Shown: positions 9,240 through 17,770, counted from the stretch's first letter. The stretch is DNA of 64,000 nt from an uncultured Oscillospiraceae bacterium (GCA_934654755.1 CAKUGQ010000009.1:1-64000), one strand, 5' to 3'. The notes: generated by a model not told the origin, from the letters alone. Translations and numbers: made by a program.

Positions 9240-10277
9240 TCAGCGCAGCAGAATACGGCGTGCGCCGTCAAATTCGCGGATCTCGCCGATGCGCTGTGCG
9301 CAGGGGACGCATTGCTGCAGCTCCTCGTAAAGCGCGGCCGCATCGTGCGGGTCAACGGCAATGAGCAGGCCGCCGGAGGTCTGCGGATCGTAGAGCATAT
9401 CCTGCTTTGCCAGCTCCGTTGTGCCGGGGTCGACCAGCTTCTCGGCAAACTCGCGGTTGCGGTACATCCCTTCGGGCAGAATGCCCATCCGTGCAAAGCC
9501 GAGCGCCTCCTCAATGAGCCGCACGGAGTCTACCGCCACAACGGCCGTTACGTCCGAGCCCTGCGCCATTTCGCACAGATGTCCCATCAGGCCGAAGCCG
9601 GTCACATCCGTACAGGCGTGGACGCGGTATTTCACCATCGCGTCGCGTGCGGCGCGGTTGAGTGTGGTCATCAGCCGCCGTGCGAGCGCCCTGCTCTCGT
9701 CGGAGATCAGCTCAGCCTTGGCCGCCGTGGTCAGAATCCCGATGCCGAGCGGCTTTGTCAGCAGCAGCACGTCGCCGGGACGCGCGCCGCTGTTTGTCAG
9801 AATCCGGTCGGGTCGCACAAAGCCGGTGACGCACAGGCCGTATTTTGGCTCGTCGTCCAGAATACTATGGCCGCCGGTGATGAGTGCGCCCGCTTCATAC
9901 ACCTTGTCATAACCGCCGCGCAGCAGCGCGTGGATGGCTTCGGAGGGCATGGATTTCGGGATGCACATGATGTTCAGCGCAAGCTTCGGCTCGCCGCCCA
10001 TTGCGTAGACATCCGAAAGCGCGTTCGTCGCGGCGATCTGGCCGAAGGTGTAGGGGTCGTCATCGATCGGCGGGAAAAAATCCACCGTTTGTACGAGCGC
10101 CAGCTCCGGTGAAACCCGATAAACGGAGGCGTCATCGCTGCGGTCAAAGCCGACAAGCAGATTCGGATCCTCATGTACGCGGATGCCCTCCAGCAGCTTT
10201 GCCAGTACGCCAGCGCCGACCTTTGCGCCGCAGCCGGCGCATTTGGCCAGCTTGGTCAGCTTGAGCTCCTGTTCCAT
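9240..10277 (-). CDS. selD: Selenide, water dikinase (selenophosphate synthetase)
   Basis: SelD makes selenophosphate from selenide and ATP. The 345 residues carry the N-terminal motif KCAGCGAKVG. Cys16 aligns with the catalytic cysteine of E. coli SelD and Lys19 with its essential lysine; there is no selenocysteine. Further family signatures are FDRSDDASVYRV, VQTVDFFPPIDDDPY and GGHSILDD. It starts 4 nt after the YqeB-type gene and lies in the same unit. In this setting selenophosphate most likely feeds the labile selenium cofactor of the adjacent molybdenum hydroxylase. A role in tRNA selenation or selenocysteine cannot be excluded, since selA/selB could lie elsewhere. Confidence 0.96.
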   Translation of the reverse strand: MEQELKLTKLAKCAGCGAKVGAGVLAKLLEGIRVHEDPNLLVGFDRSDDASVYRVSPELALVQTVDFFPPIDDDPYTFGQIAATNALSDVYAMGGEPKLALNIMCIPKSMPSEAIHALLRGGYDKVYEAGALITGGHSILDDEPKYGLCVTGFVRPDRILTNSGARPGDVLLLTKPLGIGILTTAAKAELISDESRALARRLMTTLNRAARDAMVKYRVHACTDVTGFGLMGHLCEMAQGSDVTAVVAVDSVRLIEEALGFARMGILPEGMYRNREFAEKLVDPGTTELAKQDMLYDPQTSGGLLIAVDPHDAAALYEELQQCVPCAQRIGEIREFDGARRILLR

Positions 10278-10281
10278 ATGA

Positions 10282-11073
10282 TTATCCTTTCCGATGCAGC
10301 AGCATCAAAACCGCTTCCAGTACGCCGCCGCCGACGGCGAGCGCTTTATCCGAAACGGTGAAGCAGTGCTCGCGCTTTGCGCGAGGGTCTACGTCGCCGC
10401 TTTTCATGCCGGAAAAAACGGGCGTTTCCCTCGGCAAAATACCACGCAGGACGCCGGAAATCCGGCAGGTGACGGCTGCGCCATCGACATAGGCGACCGT
10501 TTCTCCCGCCTCCACAAGGTCGCCGATCTCGCGGACGGGGCAAAACAGACCGTCCTTCGGCGCGCGAATGATGCGTTCGACGGTATAACCGCCGATGTTG
10601 CCGGGAACGCCGGTATTCGGCGCCGCACTGCCCTGTGTATAGACGCGGCCGAGCGTATGACCGCGTTTGGTCTCCACGACGGCGTGGCAGTCCACCCCCG
10701 CGGTAAAGCCGGGGCCGACGCCGACGACTGCGCGTGCATCGGTCAGCCGGGTACCCAGGTTTTTCTTTGCAAGAATGGCGTCTACCACCGCGTCGGGGTG
10801 CAGCACAAGGCGGCAGCTTGCCTCCGGGTCGGCAAAAACGGGGATCTCGCCGCAGCGTAGAATTTCAAGCGCATCCTCTGCCCTTTCCGCGCGGCGTGCG
10901 CCGACGTCCTCCACCTGCGCCGTGCCGTGGACGATGGCTTCGGAGAAGCAGACGGTGCGGCGGATGGAAGTGGGCTTGGGCAGGTCGGTCATAACGATCG
11001 ACAGCCCGGCGTGATGCAGGCGAAGCGCGATGCCGCTGGCAAGGTCGCCCGCGCCTTTGATGAGGATCAGCAT
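10282..11073 (-). CDS. yqeB: YqeB-type selenium-dependent molybdenum hydroxylase maturation protein
   Basis: This 263-residue protein matches the YqeB family (EF2563 family), found with SelD and molybdenum hydroxylases. A Rossmann-like start (LILIKGAGDLASGIALRL) is followed by GVGPGFTAGVDCHAVVET and GNIGGYTVERI, both typical. The ATG at 11073 has aaggag 6 nt upstream and begins at the conserved LILIKGAGD; 19 further in-frame residues upstream are not conserved in type. Its biochemical step, proposed to be insertion or handling of selenium at the Mo centre, is established only by association in the family. Confidence 0.9.
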   Translation of the reverse strand: MLILIKGAGDLASGIALRLHHAGLSIVMTDLPKPTSIRRTVCFSEAIVHGTAQVEDVGARRAERAEDALEILRCGEIPVFADPEASCRLVLHPDAVVDAILAKKNLGTRLTDARAVVGVGPGFTAGVDCHAVVETKRGHTLGRVYTQGSAAPNTGVPGNIGGYTVERIIRAPKDGLFCPVREIGDLVEAGETVAYVDGAAVTCRISGVLRGILPRETPVFSGMKSGDVDPRAKREHCFTVSDKALAVGGGVLEAVLMLLHRKG

Positions 11074-11092
11074 AAGACTCCTTTCGGAAACC

Positions 11093-11117
11093 GCCCGGTA
11101 AGCCATACTTACCGGGC
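11093..11117 (-). other. Perfect hairpin in the yqeB leader
   Basis: A perfect 10-bp inverted repeat (gcccggtaag / cttaccgggc) with a 5-nt loop lies 20 nt upstream of the yqeB start. No T-run follows on either strand, so it is not an ordinary terminator. It could be an operator, an mRNA-stabilising structure or part of a leader. Confidence 0.5.
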
Positions 11118-11146
11118 AGCTTGCTTGCAAGATGTGTTTTTTACAA

Positions 11147-11444
11147 AATTGCCGAGACTTGCGTCAGCAAGTCTCGCAATAATCGATGCCTAATCGATGC
11201 CTGAGATTGCCACGGGCGGCAGAGCCGCCCTCGCAATGACAGAATTGTCGCACTTCCTCCGTGTCATTGCGAGGAGCGAAGCGACACGGAATCTCTGTTA
11301 TATGTCATTGCGAGGAGGGCGCAAGCCCGACGTGGCAATCTAAAGAAAACCCGACAGCAGATTGCCACAGCCACTGACGTGGCCTCGCAATGACAGTAAA
11401 CACACAGGATTGCCGAGACTTGCTGACGCACGTCCCGCAATGAC
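11147..11444. repeat. Family A palindromic repeat array
   Basis: Several full and partial family A units lie in a row and fill most of the 386-nt gap between yqeB and the hydroxylase genes. Four kinds of internal arm are seen (acttgcgtcagcaagt, gggcggcagagccgccc, gccactgacgtggc and the ggagcgaagcgac type). I see no gene here. Confidence 0.85.
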
Positions 11445-11459
11445 ACCGGTTGCGGGGGA

Positions 11460-11957
11460 TCAGAGGTCGTCGGCAGGCTTTCCCAGACGGCGGAGCATGG
11501 TTTTTTTCACCGCACGGATGATGTTTTCATAGCCCGTGCAGCGGCACAGATGGCCCGACAGCAGCTTGCGCAGCTCGGCGTCCGTGTATTCCTTCCTGCT
11601 TTCCAGAATCTCCGTTGCGCTCATCAGGAAGCCCGGCGTACAGAAGCCGCACTGAATGGCGGCCTCCTCGATGAAGGCCTTCTGAATGTCCGAAAGCTCG
11701 CCGTTCGGGCCGGTGAGGCTTTCGAGTGTGCGAATGTGCTTGCCGTTTGCCCAGACCGCAAGATAGATGCAGGAGTTGAAGGCCTCGCCGTCGATCAGGA
11801 CGGTACAGGCGCCGCATTCGCCGACCTCGCAGCCTTTTTTGACGGAGGTCATGCGGAAGTCGTTGCGCAGCATATCGGTCAGGCTGGCGCGGACATCGAC
11901 CATCTGCTCGACATCCTTGCCGTTGAGATTATACTTTACAAGCATATATTGCGCCAT
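11460..11957 (-). CDS. Molybdenum hydroxylase, [2Fe-2S] subunit
   Basis: This is the small electron-transfer subunit of a xanthine dehydrogenase-family enzyme, 165 residues. A plant-type ferredoxin cluster site (GCEVGECGACTVLIDG with a later Cys in FNSC) comes first. The second cluster motif follows (QCGFCTPG and HLCRCTGYENI). It is the third gene of the hydroxylase operon; its ATG overlaps the stop of the FAD subunit by one base (TAATG). The substrate cannot be read from this subunit. Confidence 0.95.
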   Translation of the reverse strand: MAQYMLVKYNLNGKDVEQMVDVRASLTDMLRNDFRMTSVKKGCEVGECGACTVLIDGEAFNSCIYLAVWANGKHIRTLESLTGPNGELSDIQKAFIEEAAIQCGFCTPGFLMSATEILESRKEYTDAELRKLLSGHLCRCTGYENIIRAVKKTMLRRLGKPADDL

Positions 11958-12838
11958 TACAATACACCTCCCGCTCTCTTTACCGATTCAATGGCACAGC
12001 GGCGCGCCGATTCGACCGCGACGTGCTGGCGCAGCGCCTTGCTGGCGCGCCACGAATCGCGGGGGTTGATATCCAGCAGGACGGCCTCGGCAAAGGCATC
12101 GACGGCCTCCGCGCAGACGGGCTTGCCGGTCAGTACGGCTTCGGCCTGCGGGGCGCGCATGGGGATGGGGCCGGCGACGCCGTAGGCAACGCGCACGCGG
12201 TCAAAGGTCTTTTTATCCGGCGACAGGCGAATATTGACCGAGCAGCCGTTCGTGGCGATGTCCAGCGCATTACGCATGGCGTACTTGATATACGCGCCGT
12301 AGGTGTTTTCGTAGCTTTCCTTCGGAATGAGGATGGCGGTCTGAATTTCACCGGCGCGGATGTCTACGACCTTTGCCTTGAGGTAGAAATCCCTGATCGG
12401 CACAAGACGCTTGCCCTCCGGACCGGTCAGCTCCACAACGGCCTCCCATGCGTGCAGCGTGGAGGCGGAGTCCGCCGAGGTCACGCCGTTGCAGGTATTG
12501 CCGCCGATGGTGCCGATATTGCGGATCTGCGGGCCGCCGACCTGATCGACCGCCTCGCCGAGGACGTTGATGTATTTTTGAATCAACGGATCGCGGGTGA
12601 TGTGCGAAAAGCTTGTCAGGCTGCCAATGCGCAGCGTTCCGTCCGCATCCATGCTGACGCCGCGCAGCTCGTCGAGCATAAAGATGGAGATCAGCTCCAC
12701 GCCTGCACGCTTTCCCTCGCGCATCTGCACCAGGACGTCCGAGCCGCCGGCGATGATGTGCGCTTCCGGGTGCTCCAGCCGCAGCCGGACGGCGTCCTGC
12801 ACGCTTTGGGATTCATAATATGTCTTGATGTCGTACAT
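11957..12838 (-). CDS. Molybdenum hydroxylase, FAD-binding subunit
   Basis: This is the medium subunit (293 residues) of the hydroxylase, passing electrons from the Fe-S clusters to FAD. The FAD-binding motif AHIIAGGSDVLVQMREG lies near residue 30, and IRNIGTIGGNTCNGVTSADS near 107 is the usual second FAD loop. It begins 3 nt after the Mo-subunit stop. YESQSVQDAVRLR at the N-terminus is typical of the XdhB family. Confidence 0.94.
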   Translation of the reverse strand: MYDIKTYYESQSVQDAVRLRLEHPEAHIIAGGSDVLVQMREGKRAGVELISIFMLDELRGVSMDADGTLRIGSLTSFSHITRDPLIQKYINVLGEAVDQVGGPQIRNIGTIGGNTCNGVTSADSASTLHAWEAVVELTGPEGKRLVPIRDFYLKAKVVDIRAGEIQTAILIPKESYENTYGAYIKYAMRNALDIATNGCSVNIRLSPDKKTFDRVRVAYGVAGPIPMRAPQAEAVLTGKPVCAEAVDAFAEAVLLDINPRDSWRASKALRQHVAVESARRCAIESVKRAGGVL

Positions 12839-12841
12839 GGC

Positions 12842-15154
12842 TCAGTTCTCCTTTCTCCACGGATCGACGATCAGCCCTTCCTCGCTGAAGCGGCGGAACA
12901 GGACGTGCGGCGTCATCGGAGCGCAGTCGATGGCAACGCCGGTGGCGTTGAGAATGGCATTCCGAATGGCGGGCGCGGGCGGACAGGCGGGCGGTTCGCC
13001 GAGCGCCTTCGTGCCGAAGGGGCTGGTCGGCTCCGGATTTTCCACGAACTGTGCTTCCAGGTGGGGGTGATCCATCGTGGACGAGAGCTTGTAGTCAAGC
13101 AGGTTGTTGTTGAGCGGCTTGCCGGTTTTTTCATCCCAGAGAAGCTGCTCACTCAGCGCAAAGCCGATGCCCATGGACATACCGCCGTGAACCTGTGCGG
13201 CGGCGAGCTGCGGGTTAATGAGCGTGCCGCAGTCGTGAACGTTGATGATGCGGTCAACCGTTACGCGGCACATATCGATGTCTACCGTGACCTCTGCGCA
13301 GCAGCAGCCGAAGGAATAGGCGTTGTTTTTCACGTGGTAGGTGGATTCGGCGGTGATGTGCTCGCTGTGCTTGAGGCTGTAGAAGGCTTCCGTAGCCAGG
13401 TCCTTCAGGCTCATGAGCACGCGGCCGTCCGTTGTGCGGACGATATTGCCGTCAATGATGTCCAGATTTGCGATGGCGCAGCGGGTCAGTTCATTGGCGT
13501 AAGCAAGGATTTTGTCCTTCAAAATATTGCCCGTCTGCGTGATGGAGAAGCCGCACACATAGGTCTGGCGCGAGGCGTAGGCGCCGAGGCCGAAGGGGGT
13601 TACGTCCGTGTCCTGCGTGGAGATGACGTGAACGTCGCGGTAGTCGGCAAGGCCGACGACGTCGGCGGCCATTTGCGCGTAAGCCGTATCCGCGCCCTGA
13701 CCGATTTCCGTTTCGGCAACCTGAAGCTGGATCGAACCGTCCTGATTGAGCACCATGCGGCACGACGAATGCTCCAGCGAGATCGGCCAGACGGCGGTGT
13801 TGTACCAGAAGGGGGCGATGCCGATGCCCTTGCGGATGCGGCCGGTCTGCCCGGCGTATTCCGCGTGCTTGCGGTCGTAGTCCATATAGGCGACGGCCTT
13901 ATCAAAGCACTGGTTGAAGGAGTCGTAGAAATTTTCGTTTTTGGAGAAGCCGTCCACATAACCGACGGGCATCAGATGCTTGCGGCGGAATTCGAGCGAG
14001 TCCACGCCCAGACGGGTGCAGATGTCCTCGATGTGGCATTCGTGCGCCCAGGTCGCCTGCGGCATACCGTAGCCGCGCATGGCGCCGGCGACGGAGCGGT
14101 TGGTGAACACGGTGTAGGCGTCGCACTCGAAGTTTTCACAGGGATAGAGCTGCGGGAAGGAGCCCATCGCCTTGGCGACGATGGAGTGGCCGTGCGAAGC
14201 GTAAGCGCCCTGGTTGGAGAACAGCTCCGCCTTACGGGCGACGAAGGTGCCGTCTGGCCGCAGCCACGAGACAAGGTGGAAGCGGATGGCGTGGCGGATA
14301 CGGTTGGAAATGAAGGTATCCTCACGCGGAACGTCGATTTTTACCGTTCTGCCGCCAAGCTGCTGGCAGATCCACGCGGCCAGCGGCTCGTACAGGGTAT
14401 CCTGCTTGTTTCCGAAGCCGCCGCCGATGTAGGGCTTGATGATGCGCACGCGGCCCCAGTCGATGCCGAGCGCCTGACCGACGGTGCGGCGGACGATGTG
14501 CGGAATCTGTGTCGAGGAAACGACCACGAGCTTGCCTGCCTCCTCATAGGCGTAACAGACATGATTTTCAATGTGACAATGCTGCACGGCCGGGGTGTCG
14601 TACCATTTGTCCACGCAGATCAGTCCCGGTTCGCGAATGGCGGCTTCATAGTCGCCCATGCGCGACTGGCTGTGCGCCAGAATGTTGTGGGGGAATTTTT
14701 CGTGGAGCTGCGGCGCACCGTCCTCCATGGCCTTCTGCACGTCCAGCACAAAGGGCAGTTCTTCGTATTCAATCCTGATCGCGCGTGCGGCCTGCGCCGC
14801 CGCGACCTCATTTTCCGCAACGACGGCGACTACGTCGTCGCCGTAATAGCGAACGTGGCGGTTGAGCAGATAGCGGTCGGCAATGTCCTGATGCGCCGGC
14901 TCGACCGACCAGGGGTGGCCGGCGGTCGGGTAGAGGATGTCCGGGACGTCGAAACAGGTGAAGATCCTTACCACACCGGGGATCTGCTCGGCAGCGGACG
15001 TATCCACGTGCTGCACGATGCCGTGCGCCACGGTCGAACGTACCACGCGCACGACCAGCGCCTTGCGGTCGCACAGGTCATCCGTGTATTTTGCCCGTCC
15101 GGTGGCCTTGTCGTAAGCGTCTACGCGGGTGACGCTTTTGCCGACATTTTTCAT
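12842..15154 (-). CDS. Molybdenum hydroxylase, molybdopterin-binding subunit (xanthine dehydrogenase family)
   Basis: This 770-residue subunit holds the molybdenum cofactor and the active site. Motifs include YIGGGFGNKQ for the cofactor, AMRGYGMPQ, ETEIGQGADTAYAQ, and GEPPACPPAPAIRNAI with the catalytic glutamate near the C-terminus. The ATG at 15154 has AGGAGG nine bases upstream. It heads a unit with the FAD and Fe-S subunits. A nearby yqeB and selD suggest the selenium-dependent type acting on purines or related N-heterocycles. On the minus strand a TATACT -10 at 15221-15216 and a TATAAT at 15214-15209 are candidate promoters. Confidence 0.94.
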   Translation of the reverse strand: MKNVGKSVTRVDAYDKATGRAKYTDDLCDRKALVVRVVRSTVAHGIVQHVDTSAAEQIPGVVRIFTCFDVPDILYPTAGHPWSVEPAHQDIADRYLLNRHVRYYGDDVVAVVAENEVAAAQAARAIRIEYEELPFVLDVQKAMEDGAPQLHEKFPHNILAHSQSRMGDYEAAIREPGLICVDKWYDTPAVQHCHIENHVCYAYEEAGKLVVVSSTQIPHIVRRTVGQALGIDWGRVRIIKPYIGGGFGNKQDTLYEPLAAWICQQLGGRTVKIDVPREDTFISNRIRHAIRFHLVSWLRPDGTFVARKAELFSNQGAYASHGHSIVAKAMGSFPQLYPCENFECDAYTVFTNRSVAGAMRGYGMPQATWAHECHIEDICTRLGVDSLEFRRKHLMPVGYVDGFSKNENFYDSFNQCFDKAVAYMDYDRKHAEYAGQTGRIRKGIGIAPFWYNTAVWPISLEHSSCRMVLNQDGSIQLQVAETEIGQGADTAYAQMAADVVGLADYRDVHVISTQDTDVTPFGLGAYASRQTYVCGFSITQTGNILKDKILAYANELTRCAIANLDIIDGNIVRTTDGRVLMSLKDLATEAFYSLKHSEHITAESTYHVKNNAYSFGCCCAEVTVDIDMCRVTVDRIINVHDCGTLINPQLAAAQVHGGMSMGIGFALSEQLLWDEKTGKPLNNNLLDYKLSSTMDHPHLEAQFVENPEPTSPFGTKALGEPPACPPAPAIRNAILNATGVAIDCAPMTPHVLFRRFSEEGLIVDPWRKEN

Positions 15155-15286
15155 TCTAACCAGCCTCCTGACCAAAAATAAACCAAGAAATAGTCGTTTT
15201 TTCGTATGATTATACAGTATAGCACAAATGATGCCGTATGGAAAGTGTTTTTTGTGATTCTATTTAAAAAATAACGTCCTGCTGCG

Positions 15287-15315
15287 TTGACGGCAGCCGC
15301 TTCGTGCGCTATACT
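15287..15315 (+). promoter_or_regulatory. Promoter of mocA
   Basis: TTGACG (15287-15292) and TATACT (15310-15315) are 17 bp apart, with the mocA start 20 nt downstream. Before the island inserted, this promoter would also have driven uvrB. Confidence 0.75.
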
Positions 15316-15335
15316 ATGGAAAAGGAAGTGGAAAA

Positions 15336-15950
15336 ATGGATCGTGACAAGACAGTCGGCTTCGTGCTGATGGCGGCGGGCAACGCCGTGCGCTTCGGCGC
15401 GAACAAGCTGACGGAAACACTGGGCGGCCGGGCGCTGATTGACCGCGCGCTCGATGTAATCCCGGACGGCTGCCCTGCGGTTGTGGTGTCGCAGTACGAT
15501 ACCGTCCTGGCGCGAGCCGGGGCGCGGGGCTTTCTCACGGTTCGGAACGACCGGCCGGACGAGGGCGTCAGCCGGACGATCCGCCTCGGCGTTGCGGCGC
15601 TGGCGCGGTGCGATGCGCTGGCGTTTCTGGTCGGCGACCAGCCGCTTCTGCGGCGCGAAACGGTCGAGTCCGAGGTGCGGTTCTATCGGGCGCATCCGGA
15701 CTGCATCGTCGCCCTGGCGCACGACGGAAAAAAGGGGAATCCCTGTATTTTCCCGAGGATTTATTTTGAAGAACTGATGAATTTACGGGGCGATACGGGC
15801 GGCAGCGCGGTGATTCGCCGCCATATGCAGCGGCTGAAGCTGCTTCCGGCGCCGGCTTGTGAGCTGGCCGATGCGGACAGCCCCGAGGCGTTGGCGGCGC
15901 TGCGCGCGCTGGCGGCGTCGCCCGAAGGAGCAGCGAATGGATACGTTTAA
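15336..15950 (+). CDS. mocA: Molybdenum cofactor cytidylyltransferase-like nucleotidyltransferase (MocA family)
   Basis: This probably adds CMP to molybdopterin to make the dinucleotide cofactor used by hydroxylases. The 204-residue protein opens with the nucleotide-binding loop [16 protein letters not shown] and contains [10 protein letters not shown], with the metal-binding aspartate, and [16 protein letters not shown], both typical of MocA. It is divergent from the hydroxylase operon. Its last codons overlap the start of the native uvrB fragment by 14 nt, so the two once formed an operon. A purine-catabolism NTP transferase role is the main alternative. Confidence 0.88.
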   Translation: MDRDKTVGFVLMAAGNAVRFGANKLTETLGGRALIDRALDVIPDGCPAVVVSQYDTVLARAGARGFLTVRNDRPDEGVSRTIRLGVAALARCDALAFLVGDQPLLRRETVESEVRFYRAHPDCIVALAHDGKKGNPCIFPRIYFEELMNLRGDTGGSAVIRRHMQRLKLLPAPACELADADSPEALAALRALAASPEGAANGYV

Positions 15951-16209
15951 ACTACACGCGCCCTATGCGCCGATGGGAGACCAGCCGGAGGCGATCCGGC
16001 GGCTCAGCGAGGGACTGGAGCAGGGGATGCACGCGCAGGTGCTCCTCGGCGTTACCGGTTCCGGCAAGACCTTAACAATGGCGAATATCATCGCCAAGCT
16101 CAACCGTCCGACGCTGGTGCTGGCGCAAAATAAGACGCTTGCGGCGCAGCTTTGCTCGGAATTCCGGGAGTTCTTTCCGGAGAACGCCGTAGAGTACTTT
16201 GTCTCCTAG
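15937..16209 (+). pseudogene. uvrB: UvrB, native 5' fragment cut off by the island
   Basis: Ninety codons of UvrB remain, from the start ([12 protein letters not shown]) through the P-loop [12 protein letters not shown] to ENAVEYFVS, then TAG at the junction. The full UvrB at 25511 continues at this exact point with [10 protein letters not shown]. The fragment uses GC-rich codons like its neighbours, showing it is the original 5' end. If made, the product would have Walker A but no helicase or UvrA/UvrC contacts and should not function. Confidence 0.95.
16180..16208 (+). repeat. Left junction repeat (att-like) in uvrB
   Basis: This 29-bp stretch beginning gagaacgccgtagag matches 25757-25785 at 28 of 29 positions (G at 16201, A at 25778). 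It lies over the codons for ENAVEYFxS and ends exactly where similarity between the two uvrB copies stops on this side. Confidence 0.85.
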
Positions 16210-16304
16210 CAGACCTGATATATCAAAAACCCAGTGTTTATGCGGGTTTGCGGGACATCGTAACACGAAAAAACACACTGTAAAACAGCATAATTCAGAT
16301 AAAA

Positions 16305-16326
16305 TTGTGACCTAAATTCGTGTAAT
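16305..16326 (+). repeat. Subterminal repeat of the island, left copy
   Basis: A 22-bp stretch (gtgacctaaattcgtgtaat core) recurs at 25390-25411 with one mismatch, in the same orientation. A related taacacgaa block lies at 16261. They look like protein-binding sites near both ends, for instance recombinase arm sites. Confidence 0.65.
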
Positions 16327-16351
16327 CAAAATAGAATAACCATCAGCCAAA

Positions 16352-16385
16352 AGCTCCGATTCGATAAAACGAGTCGGAGCTTTTT
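16352..16385 (+). terminator. Terminator at the left end of the island
   Basis: A 12-bp stem (agctccgattcg, one G-U) with a 6-nt loop is followed by TTTTT. It would stop any transcript reading in from mocA and the uvrB fragment. Confidence 0.75.
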
Positions 16386-16440
16386 CAGTGTATATGAAAA
16401 AATTGTGCAACAGATTGTTACACACCTCAATTCAATAAAA

Positions 16441-16493
16441 ATACCCGATATATAACACAAGGTAATTTGCTTTTGCTGTGTCATATCGGGTAT
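16441..16493 (-). terminator. Terminator of the XRE regulator gene
   Basis: An 11-bp inverted repeat (atacccgatat / atatcgggtat) with extra partial pairing inside (acaca / tgtgt) lies 8 nt past the regulator stop. On the minus strand it runs into TTTTTATT. Confidence 0.65.
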
Positions 16494-16501
16494 GTCATTT
16501 A

Positions 16502-16810
16502 TTATTTCATTTGGTCGATTATAACCTCAATCGCCTTGAGTTTTTCATAATTGAGAGACTTCATTTTTTCATATAACTCATCAAGTTTGGATGGGTTTTT
16601 ATTACCGGTGTCAAAGAATTCAGAAGGTGTGATTTTCAAATACTCACATATATAAAAGAAAGCAGCCATTGACGGAAGGTTGTGACCGTTCTCAATATTA
16701 TTTATATAACCCGGACCTTGCCCGATAGATAAACTCATATCCCGAGCAGATACGCCTTTTTGTGTGCGCAACTCAGCCAATCTTTGCGGAAATTCTTCCT
16801 CTAAGAGCAT
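16502..16810 (-). CDS. XRE-family transcriptional regulator
   Basis: This 102-residue protein has an N-terminal helix-turn-helix of the Cro/C1 type (LAELRTQKGVSARDMSLSIG, then GYINNIENGHNLPSM). A C-terminal helix (LDELYEKMKSLNYEKLKAIEVI) probably mediates dimer formation. Size and form fit the small regulators of mobile elements. A perfect palindrome covering its own -10 (16822-16850) suggests autorepression. Confidence 0.88.
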   Translation of the reverse strand: MLLEEEFPQRLAELRTQKGVSARDMSLSIGQGPGYINNIENGHNLPSMAAFFYICEYLKITPSEFFDTGNKNPSKLDELYEKMKSLNYEKLKAIEVIIDQMK

Positions 16811-16821
16811 TATATCACCAC

Positions 16822-16850
16822 CTATGTGTACTATTATAAACTACACATAG
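16822..16850 (-). promoter_or_regulatory. Palindromic operator over the -10 of the XRE gene
   Basis: Nine-base perfect arms (ctatgtgta / tacacatag) flank an 11-bp spacer. That spacer contains TATAAT on the minus strand (16838-16833). The regulator start is 12 nt downstream of the palindrome. Confidence 0.7.
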
Positions 16851-16956
16851 GGCTATTTTATCCTGTTCATGAGGCGATGTGCGTTGACTCATCTCGCCGA
16901 ATGAGATATAATGTATTGCGATATCCGATTGATGAATATATAGATTGTTTTGGACT

Positions 16957-17482
16957 CTAAACTTGTCGGCTTTTTGGTTTAGCAATGGTTATCGGTTCCC
17001 ATTGAGTAGCTTCTACAAGTTTATTATTGTCCTTATTCGGGAGATTTATAAATTCTCCGACGCTCTCATCACGAAAGCCTCCGTAAAAGTAATCCGTGGG
17101 AATTTCAAAACAAGGGACGATTCCGATTTTTCCTTTGCCGCTGAGATACTGTGCGATCCGTTTCCTATTTAGTATTTCGACGGGAATGTCATGTTCTTTC
17201 AATGCATTGTAAAAAACGAACAGCATATTCCGGGTAGCAAAACTCATTACACGACAGTGTGAGATAATGGCCCCGATCATCTTTTAGGACAGATAGGTGT
17301 ACACGGGTTCGAGAGCTGCCTTGAATTGCCTCCCATTGATGCGATGGATTTTCTGTTTTCCGTTTTTCATCGTGTGATAGATTAAACCAATTATCAAACG
17401 CGTCAGAAGAATCGGGTTCTACTGTTATTAGCCCTCCGTTTCGGTCATCGGCGTAACGTCGATACAATTCAAGCGGAGACAT
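16957..17482 (-). pseudogene. Element-type hypothetical protein with a frameshift
   Basis: Two overlapping minus-strand frames look like one gene. The first begins MSPLELYRRYADDRNGGL (start 17482) and stays conserved in character to GHYLTLSC. The sense then moves to the other frame at about 17250, as RVMSFATRNMLFVFYNALKE, and ends at 16957. The layout resembles a small family in Clostridial integrative elements, but I do not know its function. A one-base loss or gain near 17250 would explain the break. Confidence 0.55.
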
Positions 17483-17500
17483 AACATCAGTTCCCTGAAG

Positions 17501-17743
17501 TATTATCAAGATGGCGGACATTTCCGCAAGCTCTACGAGCTTTACAGCAAAGGAGAGCTTACAAGTGCGATCAATCGCACGGTTGAGGATCTCAATCATA
17601 GATTTACAAAGGAAGTTTTGACAAGAACTTTTAAGTCAAGTACCTTGTCAAGTGCTGCGAGCAATCATGCAGGAAAGCCAAAAGCAAAGCAGAAGTCTGT
17701 TGCCGAGTGCCTTAACCATATCTTAACCAAACCTATGCTATAA
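17501..17743 (+). pseudogene. C-terminal remnant of an unidentified gene
   Basis: An open stretch of 80 codons without a start of its own ends at TAA 17741. It encodes a basic helical tail (HFRKLYELYSKGELTSAINR, then SVAECLNHILTKPML) that looks like real coding sequence. Its 5' part ends where the antisense gene begins, so a deletion or rearrangement probably joined the two. I do not recognise the family; the neighbourhood suggests a mobilization or replication protein, but this is a guess. Confidence 0.45.
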
Positions 17744-17744
17744 T
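17736..17744 (+). promoter_or_regulatory. Extended -10 promoter before the sensor kinase
   Basis: TGCTATAAT gives an extended -10 with TATAAT at 17739-17744. A good -35 is lacking. The kinase start follows 26 nt later behind ataaggagc. Confidence 0.45.
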
Positions 17745-17770
17745 CATTACCGTTATAAGGAGCTTCAGAA

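Noticed and set aside
9240..15154. In-frame UGA selenocysteine codons in selD or the hydroxylase genes
   Set aside because: All these frames are open end to end, and the SelD active-site residue is an ordinary cysteine.
12023..15181. A 1052-codon open frame on the plus strand
   Set aside because: It lies antisense to the FAD and molybdenum subunits, which have clear motifs and ribosome sites. It has no recognisable domain and reflects GC-rich codon use.
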